NCBI GenBank assembly: GCA_017504485.1
Contig: JAFVRC010000014.1
Span: 62,001 to 126,000 of the forward strand
Reading direction: 5' to 3'
DNA: 64,000 bases
Source: Alistipes sp.
GTDB lineage: Bacteria > Bacteroidota > Bacteroidia > Bacteroidales > Rikenellaceae
The notes beneath the pieces were generated by a model. It made no database searches and was not told where the DNA came from. It saw nothing but the letters and a program-made list of their open reading frames with translations. Each line of letters starts with the position of its first letter. The first letter of the stretch is position 1. A program made the position numbers and the translations under genes. Below are positions 43,551-52,616 of the stretch, one piece after another.

Positions 43551-45014
43551 CTATCTGCGTTTTATCATCGAGCGCACCAGGCCCTTCACGTCAATCTTCT
43601 CGCGCCACACGGCATAGAGCAGATAGATAACGAAGAGCAGACCGCCAAACGTATATCGAGCATAAACTTCATCGAAGACCATCGCCTCGCCCACGACAAA
43701 GAGCACAAGGGCGACAACCACATACTCGGCCATACGGCCAAAGGCGTAGGGCGTAGGATAGTAGAGTCGGTTGAGCACGATGCTCACTGCCACCATCACC
43801 GCCTCGGCGATAAAGCGGCTCCACGCCGCACCGTAGTAGCCGGCACGCGGGATAAGCCACAATCCGAAGCCCACCGAGCAGACCAGGCCCGTGAGCGTAA
43901 TCCACAGCGCATAGCGCGTCTTCTCCTCACGTTTGTACCAGAACGACAGGTTGAGCCACACACCACCGAGGATATTGGCACCGAGCACCACGGGAAGGAT
44001 GTATATACCCTCGCGGAAGTCGCGCCCCACAATCAGAGCAAAGAGGTCACGGAAGAGGGCAATGCCTAGGAATATGGCCATCGAGAAGAGCACAAAATAC
44101 TTGAGTGCCGCGGCGTTCATCTCCACGAACTCCTCCTTGCGGAAGTTCGAGAGGAAGAATGGCTCGGCCGCAAGGCGATACATCTGCGTAAAGAGCGTCA
44201 TCACCACGGCAATCTTGGTTATTGCACCGTAGATACCCAGCTCGGCCATTGCACCCTCGGGCACCAGATATTTTATCATCTGTCGGTCGATAAACTCGTT
44301 TGCCGTGCCGGCGATACCCGACAGCAGCAGCGGCAGCGAGTAGGCGAAGATAGCAGCCAGCAGTCGGCCATTGATACGCGGCAGCACACGACCACCGACA
44401 GCTATAACGGCCACAGTCGTTATGATGCTGGCGCAGAGGTTGGCCACGAAGGCCCAGCCCACACCGAACTCCGTATCGAATAGGCCGAAGAGCCAGAAGA
44501 CCACCGCAAGACCCACCTGCAAGAGGATATTCGAGAGTTTCAGCACGACAAACGTCACCGCACGCCCCTGCTCGCGCAGGCGCGAGAATGGAATACAGCC
44601 CCATACGTCGGCCGCCACGATAGCCGCCACGATAACCACATAGCTCGGATGTGCAACATAGGCCTCACCCATAAGGGCCGAAGCCCCGTCAGCCAGCAGC
44701 GACACCACAACAAAGAAGAGAGCCGCAGCGAGCGACGTTATGCCCCATGTCGTGGCGAAGAGCTTACGCTTGGCCGCCTCGACATCGCCACCCGCCGCTT
44801 CGGCCTTGGCCGCAAAGCGGAAGTAGCTCGACTCCATACCCATCGTAAGCACGACAAGGGCAAACGGAATCAGCGCATAGACATCGGTGATTATGCCGTA
44901 GGACTCGACACCGAAGATGCGCGTATAGAAGGGCGTCAGCAGATAACTCAACATACGTCCGAGTATGGTGCTGATGCCGTATATGGCGGTCTGTTTTGCG
45001 AGTTTTTCGAGCAT
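43551..45014 (-). CDS. Polysaccharide flippase (MOP superfamily, Wzx-like)
   Basis: The product has 487 residues from the ATG at 45014 (M-L-E-K-L-A-K-Q-T-A-I-Y-G); the longer frame to 45080 has an unlikely N-terminus. About 14 hydrophobic segments and the start T-A-I-Y-G-I-S-T-I-L-G-R-M-L-S-Y-L-L-T-P-F-Y-T-R near 10-33 match MOP flippases that move lipid-linked oligosaccharides across the inner membrane. It is the first gene of the ten-gene operon. The glycan it moves is not known, but galE and a UDP-galactopyranose mutase lie within 20 kb. Confidence 0.85.
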   Translation of the reverse strand: MLEKLAKQTAIYGISTILGRMLSYLLTPFYTRIFGVESYGIITDVYALIPFALVVLTMGMESSYFRFAAKAEAAGGDVEAAKRKLFATTWGITSLAAALFFVVVSLLADGASALMGEAYVAHPSYVVIVAAIVAADVWGCIPFSRLREQGRAVTFVVLKLSNILLQVGLAVVFWLFGLFDTEFGVGWAFVANLCASIITTVAVIAVGGRVLPRINGRLLAAIFAYSLPLLLSGIAGTANEFIDRQMIKYLVPEGAMAELGIYGAITKIAVVMTLFTQMYRLAAEPFFLSNFRKEEFVEMNAAALKYFVLFSMAIFLGIALFRDLFALIVGRDFREGIYILPVVLGANILGGVWLNLSFWYKREEKTRYALWITLTGLVCSVGFGLWLIPRAGYYGAAWSRFIAEAVMVAVSIVLNRLYYPTPYAFGRMAEYVVVALVLFVVGEAMVFDEVYARYTFGGLLFVIYLLYAVWREKIDVKGLVRSMIKRR

Positions 45015-45077
45015 AACTTTTCGGTTTGCAGCGTGCAGTATGCGCACACACATAATGCGCACGCACGCGCCAAAACG

Positions 45078-45085
45078 CAAAGTTA
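45078..45085 (-). promoter_or_regulatory. -7 element of the ten-gene operon
   Basis: The minus strand reads TAACTTTG, 63 nt before the flippase ATG. The -33 region lies under the terminator hairpin. Confidence 0.5.
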
Positions 45086-45101
45086 TAAACTTTTTGACAA
45101 T

Positions 45102-45134
45102 AAAAGGGCATTTTCAGCGTGAAAATGCCCTTTT
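45102..45134. terminator. Terminator of deoC
   Basis: AAAAGGGCATTTTC (45102-45115) pairs perfectly with GAAAATGCCCTTTT (45121-45134) around a 5-nt loop, 38 nt beyond the deoC stop. Symmetric A/T flanks make it potentially bidirectional. Confidence 0.85.
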
Positions 45135-45172
45135 CTATCAAAATAGACCTGTTTTTTGCTCCGAAGCTCGAT

Positions 45173-46051
45173 TTAAAAGAACTTTACCGAGTGGCCAACA
45201 ATGCCAGAGAGAAGGTTGTTGGCAGCCGACGAAGCACCGATACGGAAGAGGTCGGTCGTGAGCCACTCCTCGCCGAGGAGATCCTCGACAATAGTGTAGT
45301 AGAGGGCTGCATCCTCCGGCGTGCGGACACCTCCGGCAGCTTTGAAGCCCACCCGACGACCCGTCTTTGCGTAGTAATCCTTGATAGCCTGACACATAAC
45401 CACCGCGGCCTCCGGCGTGGCGGCCACGTCGATCTTGCCCGTCGAAGTCTTGATGAAATCTGTACCTGCGTGCATCGAGAGCAGCGAAGCGGCACGGATA
45501 AGCTCCGGACTCTTCAAAGCTCCCGTCTCGAGAATAACCTTCAAGACGGTATCCTCGCCCATCTCCTCGCGAATAGTCTCCACCTCGGCAGCGGCCTCGG
45601 CATAGCGTCCCTCCAGCACCTTACCCACGTTCATCACGATGTCCACCTCATCCGCTCCGTTCTCGATAGCCATTGCCACCTCCAGCATCTTCACTTCGAG
45701 GAAGGTCTGCGAAGCAGGGAAACCGCCGGCAACACTCGTGATACGCATCGGCGTACCATCAATCGCCAAGCCTACGGTCTCGACAAACGACGGATATACA
45801 CATATAGAGGCTACGTTACGCAGCTCCGGATATTTGACATAAAAATCGACCGCGCGACGCGCGAACTCCGTAACCGACTCCACCGAGTCGTTGCAGGTCA
45901 GCGTCGTGAGATCAACGGCGGCAAGGCACAGCTCATACACCTCGCGGCGATGGTTGCGCACAGCGGCCTCCTTGAGTCGCGCCACCTCGTCGGCCACCTG
46001 TGCCTCGGTAAGAGCGGGCGCATATTCGTTCAAAATAGCACTCCAATCCAT
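45173..46051 (-). CDS. deoC: Deoxyribose-phosphate aldolase
   Basis: The product has 292 residues. The catalytic Lys lies in D-F-I-K-T-S-T-G-K near 216-224 and the second Lys in V-G-F-K-A-A-G-G-V-R near 251, both characteristic of DeoC. E-V-D-I-V-M-N-V-G near 136-144 is also typical. It cleaves 2-deoxyribose 5-phosphate to glyceraldehyde 3-phosphate and acetaldehyde. It is slightly longer than the E. coli enzyme at the N-terminus. It stands alone between galE and a strong terminator. Confidence 0.94.
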   Translation of the reverse strand: MDWSAILNEYAPALTEAQVADEVARLKEAAVRNHRREVYELCLAAVDLTTLTCNDSVESVTEFARRAVDFYVKYPELRNVASICVYPSFVETVGLAIDGTPMRITSVAGGFPASQTFLEVKMLEVAMAIENGADEVDIVMNVGKVLEGRYAEAAAEVETIREEMGEDTVLKVILETGALKSPELIRAASLLSMHAGTDFIKTSTGKIDVAATPEAAVVMCQAIKDYYAKTGRRVGFKAAGGVRTPEDAALYYTIVEDLLGEEWLTTDLFRIGASSAANNLLSGIVGHSVKFF

Positions 46052-46094
46052 AGCTATATCTCTGTTTTATAATATCATACAATCATTCGTACGC

Positions 46095-47120
46095 CTACAA
46101 GCCGCGCACATGCTTCTCCCACGCCCACGCCGAGCGCAATGTGTCGTCGAGCGAGCGTTCCGCACGCCAACCAAGCTCCTCATTGGCATGAGCCGTATCG
46201 GCCCAAATGGCCACCACATCACCCGGGCGACGAGGTGCCACCTTGTAGTTGAGTTTTAAGTCATTCACACGCTCGAAGGTATTGACCAACTCCAACACCG
46301 ACACCGCACGACCCGTGCCAACATTGAAAATCTCGTAACTCTCCTTGTTACAACCATCAATCATTCGCTTGATAGCCACAACGTGCGCCTTGGCCAAATC
46401 TACAATATCTATATAGTCGCGCAGGCACGAGCCATCAGGTGTATCATAGTCGTCACCAAAGACCGAGAGACACTCACGCACGCCCGCGGCTGTCTGCGTG
46501 ATGAACGGAACGAGGTTCTGCGGCACACCGCGCGGCAACTCGCCAATCAGAGCCGACGGATGGGCACCAATCGGATTGAAGTAGCGCAGAGCGATACCCT
46601 TCAACGACGGGTAGGCAGCCACCGAGTCGCGCAGTATATCCTCGCACATCTGCTTCGTATTGCCATACGACGAGGTAGCAGGCTTGCGCGGAGTCTGCTC
46701 CGTGACGGGCAGCTCGTCGGCCTCACCATAGACCGTGGCCGAAGATGAGAAGACAATATTGTGGCGATCGTACTCACGCATCAACTCTATCACATTCATA
46801 AACGAGAGCAGGTTGTTGCGATAATACTTCATCGGGTCGGCCACCGACTCGCCCACAGCCTTGAAGGCCGCAAAGTGAATCACCGAGTCGAACTCATACT
46901 GCTCAAAGACCTTGCGGAAGGCCTCCTTGTCGCAACAATCGACATTGATGAAGGGCACATCCACACCCGTAATCTTACGCACACCCTCTACGCCCGACAT
47001 ATCGGAGTTCGAGAGGTTGTCGGCCACCACGACATTAAGGCCGGCATTGATAAGTTCAACAGCCGTATGCGAGCCTATATACCCCGCACCGCCCGATACC
47101 AAGACAGTTTTCTTTCCCAT
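46095..47120 (-). CDS. galE: UDP-glucose 4-epimerase
   Basis: The product has 341 residues from the ATG at 47120 (M-G-K-K-T-V-L-V-S-G-G-A-G-Y-I-G-S). The NAD motif G-G-A-G-Y-I-G lies at 9-15, the S-S-S-A-T-V-Y-G segment near 125 and the catalytic Y-G-N-T-K near 150. The C-terminus (D-P-V/A-x... W-A-D-T-A-H-A-N-E-E-L-G-W) is typical of GalE. It interconverts UDP-glucose and UDP-galactose; UDP-galactose is also the precursor for the UDP-galactopyranose mutase near 61 kb. A longer frame to 47174 overlaps its own promoter region and is rejected. Confidence 0.95.
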   Translation of the reverse strand: MGKKTVLVSGGAGYIGSHTAVELINAGLNVVVADNLSNSDMSGVEGVRKITGVDVPFINVDCCDKEAFRKVFEQYEFDSVIHFAAFKAVGESVADPMKYYRNNLLSFMNVIELMREYDRHNIVFSSSATVYGEADELPVTEQTPRKPATSSYGNTKQMCEDILRDSVAAYPSLKGIALRYFNPIGAHPSALIGELPRGVPQNLVPFITQTAAGVRECLSVFGDDYDTPDGSCLRDYIDIVDLAKAHVVAIKRMIDGCNKESYEIFNVGTGRAVSVLELVNTFERVNDLKLNYKVAPRRPGDVVAIWADTAHANEELGWRAERSLDDTLRSAWAWEKHVRGL

Positions 47121-47197
47121 TTCTATATATCTTTCATGCCCACTGTGCCACGCAATCAGCGCAGAGGGGCTCAATCCTCCAATTTCGTTATTCTATG

Positions 47198-47205
47198 CAA
47201 AGTTA
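47198..47205 (-). promoter_or_regulatory. -7 element of galE
   Basis: The minus strand reads TAACTTTG, 77 nt before the galE ATG, divergent from the ABC transporter promoter. Confidence 0.5.
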
Positions 47206-47218
47206 ATAGATTTTTTTA

Positions 47219-47226
47219 TATATTTG
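47219..47226 (+). promoter_or_regulatory. -7 element of the ABC exporter operon
   Basis: TATATTTG, 28 nt before the ATG at 47255. The -33 region lacks a clear TTTG. Confidence 0.45.
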
Positions 47227-47254
47227 CAGTGTATATCTTAATTTTTTTAGGCTT

Positions 47255-48178
47255 ATGAGCAATATTATCTCTGCCGAGCATATCACCAAACGATTTTCGG
47301 CACATACCGCACTCGATGATGTGTCGGTCGAGATTCCGCGCGGCTCGGTTTACGGCCTACTCGGCCCGAATGGCGCAGGCAAGACGACACTTATCCGCAC
47401 AATAACACGCATCTCGTTGCCCGACGAAGGACGCATTCTTTTTGACGGCCGCCCGATAACGCAGCAGGATATCTTCCGTATAGGTTACCTGCCCGAGGAG
47501 CGCGGCCTATACCGCAAGATGAAGGTCGGAGACGAGGCCCTCTTCCTGGCGCAACTCAAAGGGTTGAAGCGTCACGAAGCCCTTGTGCGCCTCAAAGAGT
47601 GGTTTGAGCGATTCGGCATCGAGGAGTGGTGGAACAAGAAGGTCGAGGAGCTCTCGAAGGGTATGGCGCAGAAGATTCAGTTTATCGTCACGGTGCTGCA
47701 CCGCCCCGAACTGCTCATCTTCGACGAGCCATTCTCGGGATTCGACCCTATAAATGCCAATCTGCTCAAGGAGGAGATCTTGCGCCTGCGCGATGAGGGA
47801 GCAACGGTAATCTTCTCGACGCACAATATGTCGTCCGTCGAGGAGATTTGCGACCACATAACCCTCATCAACAAGTCGCACAACGTGCTCTCGGGCCGCG
47901 TCGATGATATTCGCCGCGCACACGGAGGCAACATCTTCTCGGTGCAGTATCGCGGCGACGGCAAAGCTCTCGCGGAGCGCATACAGGGTATATGCGAGAT
48001 CCTCGAGCAGGAGGAGGCGACAGTGGGCCTCTCCTCGCTCAAAATACATATCGAGCGTAACGAGGATATACGTTCCACCGTATCGCTCATCAACGATGCC
48101 GTGGAGCTGCGACAGTTCACCGAGACAATTCCTTCGATGAACGATATCTTTATCCGTGCCGTGAATGGAGGTTTATAG
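47255..48178 (+). CDS. ABC transporter ATP-binding protein (NatA-like)
   Basis: The product has 307 residues. It has the Walker A G-P-N-G-A-G-K-T-T near 37-45, the Q-loop region, the signature L-S-K-G-M-A-Q-K near 134-141 and the Walker B L-L-I-F-D-E-P-F near 155. The C-terminal 80 residues form the regulatory extension seen in NatA-type subunits. The next gene, 18 nt on, encodes the matching permease, so this is an ABC-2 type exporter. The substrate (sodium, peptide or other) is not identifiable. Confidence 0.92.
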   Translation: MSNIISAEHITKRFSAHTALDDVSVEIPRGSVYGLLGPNGAGKTTLIRTITRISLPDEGRILFDGRPITQQDIFRIGYLPEERGLYRKMKVGDEALFLAQLKGLKRHEALVRLKEWFERFGIEEWWNKKVEELSKGMAQKIQFIVTVLHRPELLIFDEPFSGFDPINANLLKEEILRLRDEGATVIFSTHNMSSVEEICDHITLINKSHNVLSGRVDDIRRAHGGNIFSVQYRGDGKALAERIQGICEILEQEEATVGLSSLKIHIERNEDIRSTVSLINDAVELRQFTETIPSMNDIFIRAVNGGL

Positions 48179-48196
48179 TGATAAAAAAGGAGAGTT

Positions 48197-49522
48197 ATGA
48201 GAAATATAGGTTTGATTGTAGGTCGCGAATTTCGCGAACGAGTATATAAGAAGTCGTTTATCATAACGACAATTCTGATGCCGTTGCTGATGATTCTGCT
48301 CAGCGCAGCACCGTCGCTCATAATGGCATTTGCCGAGAGCGACAACAAGCAGATAACCGTTATCGACGAGAGCGGCATTGTAGCCCCGCGCCTCACGTCG
48401 GGCGAAGAGTTGTCATTCGAGATTTCGGACAAGGAGCTCTCAGAGGCCATTATCGAAGCCTCACAGAACGAGGATAACTTCGGCGTGCTGTACATCGGCA
48501 AGGATATTGTCGCCAACCCGAATGATGTACGCCTCTACACCTCATCATCCTCATCGCTGATGCTCGAGGAGAGCATCGCCGGACAAATCGAGGAGGTTAT
48601 CGAGAGCGAGCGCCTCAAAGAGTACAATATCGAGAACATAGACGAGATACTCAAGAAAGTGGAGGCAACGGTACACCTTACAACCTTCCGCACCGACAAG
48701 GAGGAGCAGTCGGCCGCCTCATCGGCCATAGCCTCCTCGCTGACGGGCCTTGTGTTGGGCTTCCTGCTCTACTTCATTCTTGTAATCTACGGTTCGATGG
48801 TTATGCAGAGTGTCATAGAGGAGAAGTCGTCGCGCATCTTGGAGGTGATGGTATCGACCGTCAAGCCTTTCGAGATGCTCATGGGCAAGATTCTCGGCAT
48901 AGCCCTCGTGGCGGCTGTGCAGATTGCCGTATGGGGTGTATTATTGGTGATATTCAGCGCATTGATTATGCCGGCACTGATGCCTGACAATATCCTCGAC
49001 AGCGTACAGCAGGTGCAGGCAGGTGCCGATGTGGCCGCCATAGCCACACAGCAGGAGCTCTCGCCCGAGTTGCTGACAGCCATGGCCTCGGTGCTCGACA
49101 CAGGACATATTGCCACCATCATCACCCTCGTGCTACTCTTCACCGTCGGCGGCTTCTTGCTCTACGCCTCGCTCTATGCGGCAGTTGGTGCGAGCGTGGA
49201 TGAGGCACAGGATGCACAGCAGTTCACGACAATCATCACCCTGCCGATAATCGTCGCCTTCGTGGTTATTATGATGATTATGAAGGATCCGAACTCGGCC
49301 GTGGTATATTGGTGCTCGATGATACCGTTCACCTCGCCAATCGTCATGGTAGCTCGTATGCCGAGTGGCATTCCGGCGTGGGAGATTGCTCTCTCGCTCG
49401 CACTGCTCTACGCAACCTTCGTGCTCTGTGTATGGGGTGCGGCCAAAATCTACAAAGTGGGAATCTTTATGCACGGTTCGAAGCCTTCGTTCAAGGATTT
49501 GTGGCGTTGGCTGCGCTATTAG
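48197..49522 (+). CDS. ABC-2 transporter permease (NatB-like)
   Basis: The product has 441 residues. An N-terminal membrane segment (about 23-43) is followed by an extracytoplasmic domain of about 150 residues and then about five segments (from 180 on), including S-R-I-L-E-V-M-V-S-T-V-K-P-F-E-M-L-M-G-K-I-L-G near 212-234, the conserved cytoplasmic stretch of NatB-type permeases. It pairs with the ATPase directly upstream. It shares its terminator with the convergent prfC gene. Confidence 0.9.
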   Translation: MRNIGLIVGREFRERVYKKSFIITTILMPLLMILLSAAPSLIMAFAESDNKQITVIDESGIVAPRLTSGEELSFEISDKELSEAIIEASQNEDNFGVLYIGKDIVANPNDVRLYTSSSSSLMLEESIAGQIEEVIESERLKEYNIENIDEILKKVEATVHLTTFRTDKEEQSAASSAIASSLTGLVLGFLLYFILVIYGSMVMQSVIEEKSSRILEVMVSTVKPFEMLMGKILGIALVAAVQIAVWGVLLVIFSALIMPALMPDNILDSVQQVQAGADVAAIATQQELSPELLTAMASVLDTGHIATIITLVLLFTVGGFLLYASLYAAVGASVDEAQDAQQFTTIITLPIIVAFVVIMMIMKDPNSAVVYWCSMIPFTSPIVMVARMPSGIPAWEIALSLALLYATFVLCVWGAAKIYKVGIFMHGSKPSFKDLWRWLRY

Positions 49523-49543
49523 GTGTGCGACACCGAAACGACA

Positions 49544-49579
49544 AAGGGTGTGTCCGGCAAGTTTCCGAGGCACACCCTT
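49544..49579. terminator. Shared terminator between the ABC permease and prfC
   Basis: AAGGGTGTG (49544-49552) pairs with CACACCCTT (49571-49579) around an 18-nt loop, between the two convergent stops. Confidence 0.6.
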
Positions 49580-49597
49580 CTCGTTACATATCCCATG

Positions 49598-51181
49598 CTA
49601 AAACTCCGAGGTGAAGTGAAAGTGGATATCCGGGAACTTCTCCTGCGCGAGAGCCAAGGCGTAGCTCGTATCGGCAAGGAATACATCACGACCGTGCTTA
49701 TCCTTGGCCATATTGGCGTGCTTGCGACGCTTGAAGTCGTCGAGTTGCTCGGCATTGTCGCTCTCTATCCAACAAGCCTTGTGTATCGATATAGGCTCCC
49801 AGCGGCACTTTGCGCCGTACTCGTGCTCCAAACGATACTGTATGACCTCGAACTGCAACTGACCTACCGTGCCGATAATCTTGCGGCCGTTGAGCGACGA
49901 TGTGAAGAGCTGCGCCACACCCTCATCCATCAGCTGATCGACACCCTTAGCCAGCTGCTTGAACTTCATAGGGTCGGCATTCTCGATATAGCGGAACAGC
50001 TCAGGCGAGAAGGATGGTATGCCCGTAAATTTGAGTTTTTCGCCCTCGGTAAAGGTGTCACCAATCTTGAAGTTGCCCGCATCGTGAAGTCCCACGATAT
50101 CACCCGGATAGGCGAAGTCGATGACCGACTTCTTCTCGGCCATGAAGGCCGTAGGCGACGAGAACTTCATCTGCTTGCCGCTGGCGACGTGCAGATAGTT
50201 TTTGTTACGCTCGAAGGTTCCCGAGCATATCTTCATAAAGGCGATACGGTCGCGGTGGTTAGGGTCCATATTGGCGTGTATCTTGAAGATGAAGCCCGTC
50301 ATCTTCTGCTCCTGCGGCTCGATGTTGCGCGTCTCGGTAGTGGAGTATCGCGGCGACGGAGCGATGCGGATAAAGCACTCCAACAACTCGCGCACACCGA
50401 AGTTATTCACCGCCGAGCCAAAGAATACGGGGGCGAGCTTACCGGCGAGGTAGGCCTCCTTGTCGAAGTCGTCGTAAACACCCTCGACAAGCTCCACATT
50501 CTCACGCAACTGCTGCGCGTAGCGGTTGCCGATAAGGTTGTCGAGTTCGGGCGATGTGATGTCGTCAATCTCGACGGTCGAGGCGTTGGCCGTCTGTCGC
50601 TCGTCGGAGGTGAAGAGCGATATATTGTGCTCGTAGAGGTTATACACGCCCTTGAACGATGGGCCGCTCGAGATAGGGAATGCGAGAGGTCGCACACGAA
50701 TCTGCAACTCGCGCTCCACCTCGTCCAAGAGGTCGAATGGATCCTTGCATGGGCGGTCGAGCTTATTTACGAAGACCATCACGGGGGTGTTGCGCATACG
50801 GCACACGTCCATCAGGCGGCGCGTCTGCGTCTCGACACCCTTCGCTCCGTCGATAACGATGATTACCGAATCGACGGCCGTCAGCGTGCGGTAGGTATCC
50901 TCGGCAAAGTCCTCGTGGCCCGGCGTGTCAAGGATATTTATCTTCACGCCCTTGTAGTCGAATCCCATAACCGACGTGGCTACCGAAATGCCACGCTGGC
51001 GCTCAATCTCCATAAAGTCGGAGGTGGCACCCTTCTTAATCTTGTTGCTCTTGACGGCTCCTGCGATATGGATAGCACCACCAAAGAGGAGCAGTTTCTC
51101 GGTCAGTGTGGTCTTGCCGGCATCGGGGTGAGCGATTACGGCAAATGTTCTTCTACGGGCAATCTCTTCGTTCAGGGTCAT
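49598..51181 (-). CDS. prfC: Peptide chain release factor 3
   Basis: The product has 527 residues. The GTPase motifs are A-H-P-D-A-G-K-T-T near 17-25, R-G-I-S-V near 64, D-T-P-G-H-E near 86 and N-K-L-D near 141. The C-terminal half has the RF3 arrangement ending [21 protein letters not shown] instead of the EF-G wording marks RF3. It recycles RF1/RF2 from the ribosome after peptide release. It is monocistronic and divergent from the SGNH hydrolase operon. Confidence 0.95.
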   Translation of the reverse strand: MTLNEEIARRRTFAVIAHPDAGKTTLTEKLLLFGGAIHIAGAVKSNKIKKGATSDFMEIERQRGISVATSVMGFDYKGVKINILDTPGHEDFAEDTYRTLTAVDSVIIVIDGAKGVETQTRRLMDVCRMRNTPVMVFVNKLDRPCKDPFDLLDEVERELQIRVRPLAFPISSGPSFKGVYNLYEHNISLFTSDERQTANASTVEIDDITSPELDNLIGNRYAQQLRENVELVEGVYDDFDKEAYLAGKLAPVFFGSAVNNFGVRELLECFIRIAPSPRYSTTETRNIEPQEQKMTGFIFKIHANMDPNHRDRIAFMKICSGTFERNKNYLHVASGKQMKFSSPTAFMAEKKSVIDFAYPGDIVGLHDAGNFKIGDTFTEGEKLKFTGIPSFSPELFRYIENADPMKFKQLAKGVDQLMDEGVAQLFTSSLNGRKIIGTVGQLQFEVIQYRLEHEYGAKCRWEPISIHKACWIESDNAEQLDDFKRRKHANMAKDKHGRDVFLADTSYALALAQEKFPDIHFHFTSEF

Positions 51182-51210
51182 GGTCTATTCAACTTTTGAT
51201 TATGCGGCTG

Positions 51211-51242
51211 CAAAAATAAGGATTATTTTTCGATGTGCCAAA
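51211..51242 (-). promoter_or_regulatory. Promoter of prfC
   Basis: The minus strand reads TATTTTTG (51211-51218) with TTTG at 51239-51242, 20 nt apart. Confidence 0.6.
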
Positions 51243-51266
51243 AAGCGATGATAGGCTTCTATATTC

Positions 51267-51297
51267 TTTGAGATTTCGGATAAAATATCTAACTTTG
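51267..51297 (+). promoter_or_regulatory. Promoter of the small peptide/SGNH hydrolase operon
   Basis: TTTG (51267-51270) and TAACTTTG (51290-51297) are 19 nt apart, a full consensus match, 36 nt before the ATG at 51334. Confidence 0.7.
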
Positions 51298-51333
51298 CAT
51301 ATAAGTACATATTTGAACACTAATCAGCATATT

Positions 51334-51444
51334 ATGAGATACTTTCTATTAGCTGTCATGCTGCTATTTACGCAGATTGCGGTCTATTCTGCACCTACGG
51401 CATCCTCTTCGGAGATTATTTCGCAACCACTCATTATAAAGTAA
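51334..51444 (+). CDS. Short exported peptide (36 aa)
   Basis: The frame MRYFLLAVMLLFTQIAVYSA is a complete signal peptide; after A-Y-S-A type cleavage only about 16 residues remain (starting P-T-A-S-S-S-E and ending L-I-I-K). The ATG lies at normal leader distance from a consensus promoter, and the stop is 9 nt before the SGNH hydrolase ATG, so the two are co-transcribed. A longer frame opening near 51235 would start upstream of the promoter and is rejected. It could be a secreted peptide, a translational leader for the hydrolase or the remnant of a longer exported protein. No family recognised. Confidence 0.5.
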   Translation: MRYFLLAVMLLFTQIAVYSAPTASSSEIISQPLIIK

Positions 51445-51453
51445 TTCGACAAT

Positions 51454-52545
51454 ATGAAGAGAATATTTATTGCGATGACGGCCCTCTTTGTCGTGGCAGC
51501 AGTCACCGCTCAAGAGAAGAAGCCGCTAAAATATGTCAATGCCTCGACGCTCACGATTATCAACAAGATACACAACACCGACAAGCCATTCGAGCGCCTC
51601 GATGTCGAGCGTTACAGCTCGCTCACGAAGAACGCCGCGAAGACATTCCGCCAATCAACGGGCCTGGCACTTGTGTTCAGCACCGACAGCCGCAACATCT
51701 ATGTTCGTTGGAGCGTCGGGCCTCGCAAGTTTGTAGCCAACTCGACGGATATCTATATGCGAGGCATGGATATATACATTCGTCACGAGGGCGAGTGGGC
51801 CTTTGCTGGCGTAGCGTGCCCCAAGACCGACCCTGCGGTGCTTGAATTCGAGTCGCCACTCGTGCGCCGTATGGGTGAGGGCGTTAAGGAGTGCTTGGTC
51901 TATCTGCCGGCTTATGCGCACATAAATTCGCTCGAGATAGGAATTGACGAGGGCGCAACAATTAAGCCTATGCCTTCGCCATTCAAGCACAAGATAGTCT
52001 TTATCGGCTCGTCACTAACACACGGCGAGGGAACGCCCCGCCCGGGCATAATGTATGTGGCACAACTCGGCCGCCGCCTGAATGCCGAGACTCCGAACTT
52101 GGGACACAGCGGTCAGTGCAAGTTGCAGCAGCACTTCGTCGATTTCGTTTGCGACAACAAGGCCGATGCCTTTGTTTTCGATGCCTTCTCGAACTCCACA
52201 GCCGATATTATCAACGAGCGACTCTACGACTTTGTCAAGCAGATTCGTGCCAAGCACAAGGAGACGCCACTTATCTTCTTGCAGACGACAAAGCGCGCAA
52301 GTGCACTGTTCGACCTCGGGGCCCGCAAGCGCAACGACGACCAGCGAGCCGCCGCCGAGGCGTTGATGAAGGTGGTGTGCAGAGATTTCAAAAATGTATA
52401 TTTCATCAATCCGGCCTTTGAGATGGGCAACGACAACGAGGGGACCATTGACGGCACGCACATGTCCGACCTCGGCATCTATCGTGCATTGCAGCACCTC
52501 GAGCCAAAGCTCCGCGAGATTCTCGAGCGCCACGGCATAAAGTAG
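51454..52545 (+). CDS. Secreted SGNH/GDSL hydrolase (esterase)
   Basis: The product has 363 residues. A signal peptide ends V-T-A-Q (about 20). An N-terminal beta-sandwich of about 150 residues (A-L-V-F-S-T-D-S-R-N-I-Y-V-R-W-S) precedes the SGNH domain: I-G-S-S-L-T-H-G near 184-191 with the nucleophile Ser187, G-H-S-G-Q as block II, D-A-F-S-N as block III and D-G-T-H-M-S-D near 333-339 with the catalytic Asp and His. This arrangement suits a periplasmic carbohydrate esterase, but the substrate is not shown. It is the second gene after the 36-residue peptide. Confidence 0.85.
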   Translation: MKRIFIAMTALFVVAAVTAQEKKPLKYVNASTLTIINKIHNTDKPFERLDVERYSSLTKNAAKTFRQSTGLALVFSTDSRNIYVRWSVGPRKFVANSTDIYMRGMDIYIRHEGEWAFAGVACPKTDPAVLEFESPLVRRMGEGVKECLVYLPAYAHINSLEIGIDEGATIKPMPSPFKHKIVFIGSSLTHGEGTPRPGIMYVAQLGRRLNAETPNLGHSGQCKLQQHFVDFVCDNKADAFVFDAFSNSTADIINERLYDFVKQIRAKHKETPLIFLQTTKRASALFDLGARKRNDDQRAAAEALMKVVCRDFKNVYFINPAFEMGNDNEGTIDGTHMSDLGIYRALQHLEPKLREILERHGIK

Positions 52546-52568
52546 AGCCGCAACGCATAAAATAGCAC

Positions 52569-52609
52569 AGGGTGTGCTCCAAAGAGTTATTGGAGTCCAC
52601 CCTTTTTTG
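52569..52609 (+). terminator. Terminator of the SGNH hydrolase operon
   Basis: AGGGTG and CACCCT form the outer stem and CTCCAA/TTGGAG an inner stem around a short loop, followed by six T. Confidence 0.8.
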
Positions 52610-52616
52610 TCAGGTG

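Noticed and set aside
45015-45070. Repeated TGCGCAC units upstream of the flippase as regulatory repeats
   Set aside because: The two units are short and irregular, and I see no symmetry or spacing that would distinguish them from chance.
45015-45080. Extended N-terminus of the flippase
   Set aside because: The added residues are Arg- and Cys-rich, not membrane-like, and the -7 element lies at 45078-45085, so the ATG at 45014 fits better.
47121-47174. Extended N-terminus of GalE
   Set aside because: The NAD motif begins at normal distance from the ATG at 47120; the extra residues do not fit the family.
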